DNA of 64,000 bases from Citrus sinensis. Lineage: Eukaryota > Streptophyta > Magnoliopsida > Sapindales > Rutaceae. The notes beneath the pieces are model-generated. The model was not told the origin of the DNA, searched no databases, and saw nothing but the letters and a program-made list of their open reading frames with translations. The first letter of the stretch is position 1. Each line of letters opens with the position of its first letter. This document shows positions 1-11,300 of this stretch, piece by piece. A program made the translations under genes and the position numbers. The stretch lies in the NCBI RefSeq assembly GCF_022201045.2, contig NC_068557.1:29551501-29615500 (forward strand), read 5' to 3'.

Positions 1-1369
1 AGGCAATAACATGTAGGAATTGATAGGGAGCCAGTGTACCCCTTCCCCATACCCACATTTTTCAATTAAGCAACTAAGCAAGTTTACACTTACTACTAGA
101 CCCAACTACCAAAAGCTGGTTGACACCGATCTTGAACAATTAGGTAATATAACTTCAAGAATTCAAATATACAGAAAATTCATGATTGATGTCGGATATA
201 TAATTCTGGTTTCATCAGTTCAAGGAAAGAACAAGGTGTAAGACAGGATTTTCATGATGTACTCCAAAACCCGGTCACTATCTTCAAGTTCAGATTGAAA
301 ATATAAAGCAAAATTAACTCTCTGACTCTCACTCCTTTATTCTTTAAAGTGAGCTAGGAATGACCTAAGAACATAGACGTCTCAGCTCTAATCCACTACT
401 ACTGTACTATCATCCTCAAATATTTATAAATAAATATCATTGTCTCCATTTTCTTGCAAGCTCACTACTCTGCTTTTATATCAGCTGTGGACAGGCTTAA
501 ACTATAACAAAATGTATGTAAGTACAGCCAAGCCAAGTGACTCAATTCGCATGCCATTAACAATAGTCAACCAAGGAAGATACCGCAAACTCATATGACT
601 TAGTAGAGAAGCCATTAGCCATCAAACTTGATCAAACATCGCAGCCAAGCAAGCAAGCACATGATTCCCATATGTATCAGCCACAACACATTGGTCAAAA
701 GTCAAAATGTAATTGCCACATAAAATACGTAACGAAAGACTGCTCGATTATGTCATTATCATCTACACTTTCACAAAAATATTAATAAAATACAACAAAT
801 ATCAACGCTCTTTCCAAAAGAATATTTCTTTTAACTATTATTTTCAACCTAAAATATATTCCGAACCATATATCTCTAATATCCCATTTGTGCCCACAAC
901 GTTTTTTTATTTTTTTTTTTCGATTGACTCGTCCTGATCCCGTCCATGTTTTCTTCTGCCTTATGATCCCATAAAACATAAATAATTAAAAAAAAAAAAC
1001 CATTACACTTAACTTTTATCCATTAATATTTATTTCCTGCAACATTCAATCAACAATCATAAAGGGCAATTTGGGGCCTCTACGAAATATGGGGCGAACA
1101 CAGGCGGTGGGCCCCGGCTGGTTAGAAGGGGAAAATCAAAGGGTGAAACAATAGACCAACCAAATACGAAAGATTGAACTTACACAAAAGACAACATCGT
1201 ATGGAACAAAACTGGGGGAAGCTTATCTCCCGAAAAATAAAATACATAAACAAAAACAGTCACATCAAATCATTTAAAAAGGAAAAAAAAAGAAAAAAAA
1301 AGAAAAAAAAATGAAATGAAAGAAAGAAAAAGAAATGAATGTTCTTATCATTCATTGAAAAAAATTGAC
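1..1369 (-). other. Probable first intron of the bromodomain gene, continuing off the left edge
   Basis: No further exon of the 1370-1516 gene could be found here on the minus strand. The family's next residues (a K-A-K-Y-E-D-L-like stretch) are not encoded, so the intron appears to be at least 1,369 bases long. The content is AT-rich with poly-A and poly-T runs near 905-920, 988-997 and 1280-1310. The short open frames on either strand have no recognisable protein character. The region could also hold regulatory sequence; nothing specific is supported. Confidence 0.5.
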
Positions 1370-1516
1370 CTCAGGGGTGACGGTATACGAGCAAACGGTT
1401 CGGGCTCGGAGCTCCGCGGCAACAAGGTTCCAGTCTCGCGTACCGTGCCGGAGAACGGCCCCACCAAGTAGCAACTCCTCCCACGTACCCCACACCTCTA
1501 TCACCTCCGCCCCCAT
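1370..1516 (-). CDS. SANT/MYB-like bromodomain protein, first coding exon only (partial)
   Basis: The minus strand reads from an ATG at 1516 for 49 codons to a GAG followed by a GTCAAT donor. The peptide contains V-W-G-T-W-E-E-L-L-L-G-G-A-V-L-R-H-G, then D-W-N-L-V-A-A-E-L-R-A-R-T and a final T-P-E. This is the N-terminal SANT/MYB-like segment of plant bromodomain proteins of the At2g42150/At2g44430 type, which are nuclear chromatin-associated proteins. The bromodomain and the rest of the protein lie beyond the left edge. GC content is far above the flanks. A CACGTG G-box core sits at 1527-1532, about ten bases before the start codon. The donor is a weak match, and no second exon is in view, so a retained fragment of a broken gene is possible. 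The family assignment rests on remembered similarity, not a search. Confidence 0.75.
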
Positions 1517-2305
1517 TCGCACCGTCCACGTGCACGCTCCTGATCAATCGATCACCACAACCACCGCCGGTCCCTCAAATTTGAATTCTTTTAGAAACAA
1601 AATATATTGAATTAAATTTTTTAAAGGAAAAATAATCACCACCTGTTTTGAATTCGAAATTCTAAAAAGGGGGCCAAAAAAAAAAAAAAAAAAAAAACTC
1701 AAAAAGGGAATTCACAAAACCGGAATTGGTGATGTGGGTTGGAGAAGGAAAGGTGGTTTGGAGGGAGAATCAGTTAGTTCTGGGTTGTTAAGGCTGTTTT
1801 TTCCTTCTTCTTTTTTTTTCTCCCTCTTACGATGTTTTGCGTGCGTGTGTAAATGAATTTTTTTTTTTAAAAAAAAAAATATTGGGAGAAGAAGAAAAAC
1901 GAAGATTGAAGTAAAAATTGAGTTAAAAGAAAAGAAAGGGAAAAGAAAGAGAAAAAAAAAAAAAGAGGGGAGGGTTAACGTGAGACAAGGGGTTGACTGA
2001 TTCTATTTTCTATTTGTTTACAAGTTATTGTTTTTTTGAAACAACAAAAAAGGGATAAGGAAAAGGAATGAAAACGTTGAAAGCAAAAACAAGGTGATGT
2101 TGTGTTGTATGTGTATTAATATTATTATTGTCATAAATTATGAAGTGGCAGCGGGGAGTTAATTAATTAAGGAGATGAAGAGTGGTATAATTTTGTTGTG
2201 ATATGAAGACATCATCCCATGATGCTTTTAGGTACATTTTAGAAATTGAGAATCGAAAGATAAGATGAGATGATATGACACGGTGGATTGCCTTCGTTGT
2301 AGGCT

Positions 2306-2322
2306 TATATATATATATATAT
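2306..2322. repeat. (TA)n microsatellite
   Basis: An uninterrupted TA dinucleotide run of about 17 bases in the leader-side intergenic DNA. Confidence 0.9.
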
Positions 2323-4079
2323 CCTTTTATTTATTTATTACTATTATTATTCTTGTGAAATCACCTGCAGGTCCTTCCAATCGTGTCTCTTTTAAACTAA
2401 AAATAAAAATAAAAATAAAAACAAAAGAAAATTACTACGTCTTTGATTTTTCTTAAATAATAATTCATTGGACTGTATGGTCCTCTAAATTTACAAGTAA
2501 AGAAGTGCGGATGGAGCAACTAAGGTCCTTTTAGGAATTGAAGTGTTTTTATAGTTGTTATGAAATAAAAAAAAAAAGTAATTATGAAATAAAAATTAAA
2601 AATTTATAGAAAATATAAATTTTAAATAATAATTTTGATAATATTATTAAAAATATAATAAATTTTTTATGATACAAGTACAAAAATTATATTAACATAA
2701 TTTTTAAGTTACAATAATTAATATTTTTTAAATATTTTGCACAACTTCAATTCCAAGCACACTCTAAATACTTGTGATTATAACAAAGTCACAAAAAGAA
2801 AGTGCAACAATTCATCACTGTTGGTTCATTTCGAGGAATTTTGATCTTGCATTTCTTTAAATGGTTTTATGAGTTTAATTAACCCATAGCTTTTCCTCTA
2901 TGGGTCGTCAAGTTCTTGTTGTCTTTATAATATGACTTCTACGACATCATAATGATATATGGAGTTATTTCAGTTAACATGGGTTCTAAACCTCATCATT
3001 TATTACATTAATTATGTCAAATCATTAATCAATCATGATTGAGTACTCAATCTAAAATTGTGGTAGTTTAATGGCATTGTGAAGAATGACATTTGCCTCT
3101 TTCTAACCATCTTTCAACCCTTTTTTTTTTTTCCTTCTCTCTCCTTTTTTTTTTTTTTAACCTCCATTTATTTCCCTTTCTCCCTCCCCCAAATCTCTCA
3201 ATAAGAATAAAACAAAGTTCACATCATCATATGATTGATTGGCCTTAGCCCAATTGGCCAACAGATTTTGCCACCAGTTGTAGATGAAATGACACACGGT
3301 TTACTTTCACATGAAAATGATATCAAAGCAATTGGCTTTGAGTAAGTTTATTTTTTAACTTAATGACATAAAGTAATTTAATTTGATTAATTAAGTTAAT
3401 TAGAAGTGTTTGTTTTTATAATTTAATATAATTTTTTAAATAATTTTAACTTAATAAAATAAGTCAATTTTTTTTTTCTTTTTGTAAATGGAGAAATATG
3501 AATCAACCAATTAATTTTTAATGTAAAAAATATCCCAATTTTATTATTTATTTTTTTATGTATATCTCAAAACCTACCTACACGTTTACCCATTAATCAT
3601 CTTGTCTTTTTTTTTTTTTTTCTTTTTTTCCAGCAGACAAGGAATCCCTCCTCACTTTGCTTCTCTCATCAAGATCTTAAATCTCTCATTATCAGTAATC
3701 AAATGTGTTATTCTTAAGCTTTTTCATGTAACTATATAATATATTTTCTTTAAAAAAATTATATATTATAATCCTAAAATCATTATATATTCACTTGAAT
3801 ATGGTTTTGCTTATATATGATAAAATATTATGGTACTTATGTTCTTTGAGATATATATATATTGTTTATTCAACATTCAAAGTTAATAAGGATATAAATG
3901 TCAAAGTAAATGTTTTTAGTTTTTAAGATTGAAAAAACAACTTAATATCTATTTTTAGAGATCCAAGAAAAAAAACAAACATATTGTTTGATTCAACCAT
4001 TTCGATCTATTCAGATTTCAGATAAAAAAACAAATGCCACATTTGTCTCTCCGAGCGAAATTGCAAAATTCTTTCATCA

Positions 4080-4480
4080 ATATAATTTAGAAAATTATTC
4101 TCCAACCACTTCAAAGACATTGAAAGAAGAAATAATAATTACGAATTTTTTATAATATCTCAAAATTATCTCAAATTTTAATTATATATCAACCAATCAT
4201 TTTCTCATTAACTTTATTAGTCACTGCTAAATAATTTAAGGTAACAAATTATTTTATCTCTTGAGCCTCCCAAAACATTATTTTATTTTTTTAATAAATC
4301 TAAGGACAAAATAAGCTTTTATCTTAAATTATTTAACGGTGACTAACAGAGTTAACAGAAAAATATTTAATTAATATAAAATCAAAATTTAAAGTAATAA
4401 TAAGTTATCATAAAAAAATTATAGTAGCTACTTGAGATTGTTAAGGTGGTTTGGAGATGATATGCAACTAAATGAACCTA
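4080..4480. mobile_element. Foldback / MITE-like inverted repeat, ends not fixed
   Basis: The left half (about 4080-4255) and the reverse complement of the right half (about 4310-4480) align along most of their length. Shared landmarks are the block around TTAGTCACTGCTAAATAATT at 4220-4239 against AAATTATTTAACGGTGACTA at 4325-4345, and CTCCAACCACTTC near 4100 against GGTGGTTTGGAG near 4445. The centre is short and AT-rich. This is the form of a decayed foldback MITE. I could not define a target-site duplication, so the superfamily is unknown. Confidence 0.5.
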
Positions 4481-4877
4481 AACGTTCTCAACAAGTTTTA
4501 CATAGAGAATGTTTTGACTTAATACAAGCCTTTCAGTAGAAGTACAATTTTGTGGATAATCTGTACTCTCTAGTCTCCAATACGTTAGATTAGATAGAAA
4601 TTTCGAGACTTAACTTGCAATTTCTTAATATTTCAATTTTAAGTATTGATGTGGCATTTATCTATTAAATGATAAATTTCTTAATATTAAATGGTAAACT
4701 TCAATTTCTTAAACGATAAATTTTTATAATTTATAATATTAGTTATCTCATATTCCATCATCCAATAAAATGTCACCTCACTTGACATTAATTGTAAGGA
4801 TTGAAATAATAATTGAAAATGCACCACTCAAGCAGCAGCAAAGACAGAAGGAAAAATGGAGGGCAGCTCCAAGAGTG

Positions 4878-4902
4878 TGTATATATATATATATATATAT
4901 AC
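4878..4902. repeat. (TA)n microsatellite
   Basis: A GTGT lead-in followed by about 22 bases of alternating TA. It accounts for the Tyr-Ile runs in overlapping open frames on both strands. Confidence 0.9.
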
Positions 4903-5335
4903 ACGTATAGGTAATCCATTGATGACTACTAATGCAGTATACATACATGTATATTTTGGCATATTGGCACATACTTACACATTCATTTTAATGGGAAGTA
5001 CAACCGTTACCTGGAATGAAAGAATCACGACTGGAAATTCCTGAATGGTACCCGAAGATCAATATTCGATTAATGCTTTTCCCACCTTCAAGCAAAAATG
5101 TTACAAACCGAAGGTACTGCCCCGAGCTCTGTTCTCGAGAGTCTCAACCTGTGGCTTCCACGCAGATGAAAGCCATGGATGACTTCAGAATTTAAGAAGC
5201 AGCAAGACAAAATTGTGATTACCCAGAATTCCGATGTGCAAATGCTGTATCAAATAATATCCTGTTAAGAGTATCCGCAACTCCACGCTGAAGTTTCAGC
5301 AAAAAACTGAACTGGGATCAAGGTTAAAGTGCTGC

Positions 5336-8300
5336 TTATGATTCTTGAAGAACTAAATTCAATTCATGGGCACATTTGGCCAGCAAGCCACCCCTCCTGC
5401 AGCAAAATGAGGAAAACAGATTTACACAATGCCAATTGAAACTGTGACACGGCACAACAGCATCTGGAAACAATGAAGGAGAGTGACGAGTATCCTGGCA
5501 ATTTGTGTAAGGGCAATAGTCTTATAGGAGAGGACAAGCAAGGATTGCCCATCTATGGGGCAGTTTGGCAAGATATATTCTCTTTTACTAGGAGCAATTT
5601 GGCAAGATATAAGCTTACAACTAAAGGATGTAGTTACCTTTCAAGGATGGGAAGAATTTTCTGGATCTTTTGCAGCTGCATAAAGCACCGGTTGCAACAT
5701 TCTCGCCTGCACACAAATATTCAAGTAAGATAACACCACACGCAAAGACTCGAATTAACTCTAAGCATCAAGAAATTAAATGGTAATGACTAGATAAATG
5801 TTAACTAACGATACCTTTGCTCCGCATGAAGATCAACACCAACAGCTGGAGGTGCTGAAAGAGTTGAGTGTATCATTGGGCCAAAGACTACAACCAGCTT
5901 CAGAAGCATCTCCAGAGAGATGCTTGCATGCCTGCATTTTTGCATCAGAAGTGAAATATTTTTATAAATTTATACCCTTTGTTGATAGTGTGGATTTCAT
6001 AGTTCTAATGAGCACTCTCATGGTCAATCTTCTCTAAGAAGAGCATTAAGAAAGCACAAATTCCATTTCTTATGAGTTACAACTGAGAAAATTCACTAAC
6101 GATATAATTCATAAAATTACCTTTCCATCTTGCTGTCCAGTAAGCCCATAAGCATGGGTAGCAAGCACAAAAACAAATCTAGGTTGAGAATCTCCATTTT
6201 CTCCATGAGAACACTCATCACATCAGCCTGTACCTGTAACAGGATTAACTGACTCTTAGCAAGCCCAAATATGCAGTAAACAACCATTTCTGAATAATAA
6301 GAAACAAAATAAAAGAAAATCAATTAAGCACTTCCAATGAATACCCACAGAGTGATCTGGCAGCTTCCTCAAGGCATTAATGCCGCCTTTGATGTCATTT
6401 CTTTCCCAAAAATGCCGCACCACCTGCAAGTTCTCCGGTAAAGATAATGAAGCAAGGGTTTGCATGCCATTTGTAAATAATATCTATGAGCATGACATTA
6501 TCAAATTACCTGTAATTTTGTCAAGCGGGATCGTAGGGTGCTTATGAAAATATCATGAGTTTCCATCAGACTTTCAACAGCTTCCCCCTCATTAGCAACG
6601 GGTGTATCCCTTCCAGAAATTTGAGGTTCTCCTTTCTGATGATTATTAAACAAGACAAAAATTGTATACATGTGTGAGGGATTTTCACAGACATTCTCTT
6701 AAATCTTAAGAACTATTTCGCAGAGATCATGAAATTATTTGATAAGAGAATCTTATTTCACCTTGCATTTTCAAAATAAGAGGGTAATAATGAAAACCTT
6801 CTAGAGGGTGAATGATAAATCTCAGAGATGGAAACATAAATCTTTTATGACTGCTCAAGAAGACAATGCAATCTGATAGTCTAAGCCAACCTGGACCAAC
6901 TAAGGTGTTTATTCACAGAGCATGATGGTTTGGATAGCAATATGTCCTAGGCCTGGACAATTTTCACAGGTTTATTCATACAAGTCATTCAATATAATGC
7001 TTGACAAAATGCACATTTGCTCTTTAAAACTGGAATTTTTATTGCAAAAACTTCTTATGTTGAATTTCTAATGAAAGGCCAAGATTATCAAAACCATAAA
7101 TATCAAGCTGACTAGTGATGGAACACAACATCAAATATTTAAGGAAGCATCTTACCGGAGTGCTGGGTCTTTCGTAGGATAAAGCTGTCACATGGGGGGT
7201 AATAACAGTTGCTATATCATCATTGTTCTTAACTGCTACGTGAGCAGTGGTAGAGGTTGCTTGATCTGTGTTGCTAATAGATCTCCTGTGACGGGTAACA
7301 TTAGTTGTTTGATCTACATTTCTATTAAATCTCCTACGAATTGGAATATTAGTTGCTTGGCCTTCAATGCTGCTGTTAAGTCTTGCACGAGGAGGGGTAA
7401 TAGTTACTTGGTCTTCACTGCTTTTAAGTCTCATTTGAGTAGGGGTTTTAGTTGCTTTATTTTCAGCACCATTAAGTATTGTTTGAGAGGGGGTATTAGT
7501 TGATTGGTCTTCACGGCTATTAAGTCTCGAACGGGAGGGAATATTAGTTGCTCGGTTTTCATTGCTATTAAGTCCCATGTGAGAGGTGATATTAGTTGCT
7601 CGGTCTTGATTCCTACTGATTTTTGTCTGAGGAGTGATATTAGTTGCTCGGTCTTCATTCCTATCATGTCTTGTGTGAGGGGTTATATTACTTGCTTGGT
7701 CTTCATTGCTATGGAGCCTTGTTTGAGGGTTGACAATAACTGCTTGATCTTCATTGCTACTCGGTCTTGTTTGACGGATGACATTAGCTGTTTGATCTTC
7801 ATTGCTACTCGGTCTTGTTTGAGGGGTGACATTAGCTGCTTGATCTTCATTGCCGCTTGGTACTGTTTGTGGGGTGACATTAGCCACTGGATCTATATTG
7901 CTGCTCAGTCTTGTTTGTTGGGGGGCAGTAGCTGCTTGATATTCATTGCCATTCAGTCTTGTTTGTGAAGTGACATTGGCTACATGATCTTCATTGCTGC
8001 TCAGTGTTGTTTGTGGAGTGACATCGGCTGCTTGATCTTCATTTCTGCTCAGTCTTGTTTGTGGGATGACATTAGCTGCTAGATCTTCATTGCTATTAAC
8101 TTTTTCTCTTCTTTCAAATCTCTCTACAAGAGAGCGAGTTCTTCCAGGTACAACTGCAACTGCAATATGGAAATCTGAAAAAATTAACCATCATCAAATG
8201 GTAATTCTAGAAAACTACAAAGCTAAAAGGCAATGACAAACCTCCATTGACAAATTTGACAGAGTTAGTTATTTTGCTGCAATCACGAGATTTATCACCT

Positions 8301-11300
8301 GAAATTGAAAAAAAAAATTAATAAAAACCTCTTTTGACACAAAATACATTAACACACACACACACACACACACATATCACAGAAGATTCCAAATAAAGAC
8401 AATGGTCAATTAATGGAATAAATAACCAGGTTCATCTCATAGTAAGAGCAGGGAGAACGAGAGGATAAAATTTCAAGCAACAACCAAACACAAGAAAGCT
8501 ATGGGACATATGAAGATGTATGATAAATTTGAAAAGCATTCATGGAAAATGATTTGAGAGGGTCTTAGGAGTGGAAGAAAGCTATGCTTGGGTAGGCCAT
8601 GGGCCCAAGTGTTCCTTGGATGGACAAAATATGAAGATCTGGTTTTTGTCAAAATAGTGCGTAATGAGGAGTAGAGGCACACTTATGATGGAGGATGTTG
8701 GACAATCATCTAATTTGTGTGCTGAAAACAAGGTAATGGCAAAAACAACAACTGAAAACAAAATAATTTGACAGTACGGTGCAGTTTAGTTGTTTATTGC
8801 ACATCAGAAAGAAGGATGACATTCAAATTGAAACGACAAGAACATTTGTCAGAGTTTTAAGTAAATGCAGTCAGAGAGAGTGGGACAAGACTGATGAGTG
8901 AAGTGAAGTTCAAGTGTGAACAATTCTCACTAAACAATCAAACGAGGAGAAAAGTAACATGTAGAAAACAAGGTGATTGGTAAACAGATAACACAGTAAA
9001 GTATGAACTGATGAGCTTACCGTCTTCTTGTTTTGGAGGTTTCTGTGGAGAGAAAATATTTTCAATCTCCCCTGTAATGGTCTTGATATGACAGTCCTTT
9101 TCTTCACAGGATTTTCTAGCTCCATCTGACGATACAAAGCGAGTTTTGACATTTGGATCCACTGCACTGTCTAAATCACTCTTCTTACTGTTAAGGCTTT
9201 CAGATTCAGCAGCTGTTGACAGCCTTTCAGCATCATACTTGCTATTTGATGGCTTCTGTACGTGAGCTGGTCTGAGCAACATACCAGGTTTTGTCCTTGA
9301 AAAGGTGATAGATTCTCCTGCAGAAAAAGAAGAATCTTTCCCAGCCGGACTCTCCTGAGGTACAATACTAGGGACAATAAAAGATTTATCAAGTGCTTGT
9401 CCATTAGTTATTTCTGGAACTCCTATTGCAGGATTCTGCTTCTCTGTTTGCAGATCACTGATTTCCTCAGAATCCAATGGAGGTAAAACTTTTGGAGAGT
9501 TCAAAGGCCCAATTTTCTGTGAAGCAACAGGTTTTCCGCCAGTAGCTTTACATTGAAGATGGAAAAGCACATTAAGAAAGACAAAGGGAATAAAAAATGT
9601 CATATGGCAAGATAGCCACACACAATAAAACTAAATATCTGTCATACTTAAAGCAGACACAGCAACTGAGTGCATTCTCATGGCCCTGGACACTTTTCCT
9701 ATCTATAGAAAAGGACAGAAGTCAGGATACTATTAAGTTTGGCATGCCAAAATTTAGTTTAGGGTTGCAAGTTGACTCGGCTATTTCAGTTTAACTTTAA
9801 CAAAACCCTCAGAAAGGCCAGCATGATGCAGCCGAAGCTAATCTAGAGGCAAAAGGTGTTGACAAAATCTTGATTAATGGAAGTCAACCAGTAAAAGTCT
9901 GCTTAACTTTAAGTAAATGGTTAAATACAAAAGAACTACAAAAGCAGATTCACATTGATATCTAGCAGGTATAATTTGTTAGATATAGCTCCAATTCATA
10001 TTTTATTTTCTTCAATTAGTATATTAAGGAAGATAGGACCAAGCCAAAAAGTAAATAGGATCACTTTCTCAGGTCCTAATTTGATAGTAGTACTAATCCA
10101 GCTAGAAGATGTTCCTTAGAAAAGGATCAAGTGGAGGGTTGATGCATTTGTACAAAAAAGAAAATACAGAAGGGAAATATCAAGAAGACAATAAACAAGA
10201 AAATAGAAAGAGAAAGAAAAAAACTTACAATCCACATATATGGTCTTTATGTCTTTTGTCTCATAATCAGGAGAGGTAGAGCGGAAACCTGAAGTTGATC
10301 TCCCAATAATTCCCACTTTTTCCAAAGAATGACTTCCTGGGGGATTAAATTTGACCTCTGTGCAAATACTTTGATCAGGTTCAGGTGCACCAACTCCATA
10401 AGGCTCAACATGCTGATACCCAAGAAGGAAACATGTAAAGAGCAAGGGGGAAAAAGGACTCATATAGTAAATTTTGACTCAACAACCTGGAGGATGAAAC
10501 AATAATGCAATGAGACAGTGAAAGGTCAAAGGAAAATACCGACACATCAGCCACCCAAATTCCGACACTATTTCGATAAAATGAGCAACCCAAAAGCTTT
10601 CCGTCGTTAATGCAGAGATCACCAAGTGTTGACCATCCCATTTCAACACTATCATGACAAATAACAGGCTCCCATGAATAGACCTACAGTTAATGAACAT
10701 GTAACTTGGATGTTTATGTTCTTTTTGAAGGAAAATCTTCTGATTACAATTAAAAATTGAAACAAGCCAAACCTTCAGATTATCGTCAAAACCAGAAAAC
10801 AGAGTCCTCCCATCAGGATGAAAAGTAATTGCGCGAACTCCTGTTACCTGTGACAAATGAATATGCTTCTTTTAGAATTTAATAAAAGTCAAATTTAATT
10901 ATTATCAATCCGAGCTGAGATCCTCATGTATCTGAAAAGAAAATGAATGAGACATAGAGAGATCTTTCTACCCACCAAAAAGACAGAAAAGTGAAAAAAG
11001 GAAGGGCAACAGAGAAGGCTTTACGAGCATGACTATTTATTCAATAGAGATATCTGAGGGATGAAAGGCATGGGAAAAAAAACGTTTACTTGCAAGATAA
11101 TTATATCCTTTATAGGAAATAACTAGGAAAAAATTAGCCAGCCAAAATCTGCTTGTCTGAAGATATTTATAAGCTAAAATAGATTTTCAGAGGAAAATCT
11201 TTTATACTTCAAAATGCTCATAAATAGGATACCAAATATGACAATATGACAAAACTAAATTTATGTGATATCTCATGAGGAGGTTTTTAGTTTAAGAACA

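Larger units (their letters stand above)
1517..5335. other. Intergenic region between the bromodomain and katanin p80 genes
   Basis: This stretch should contain the 5' leader and promoter of the bromodomain gene (purine-rich DNA at about 1740-2100) and the 3' untranslated part of the katanin gene (about 5050-5335). The rest is AT-rich with long pyrimidine runs near 3120-3190 and 3608-3630 and (TA)n tracts at 2306-2322 and 4878-4902. A foldback repeat at about 4080-4480 is listed separately. No convincing coding sequence was seen; the short open frames at 4778-5044 are built on the (TA)n tract. Confidence 0.6.

Noticed and set aside
7192..7968. Long plus-strand open frames of 103 and 154 codons
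   Set aside because: They are the antisense of the katanin 48-bp repeat array; the minus-strand frame joins the rest of the katanin protein across correct splice sites.
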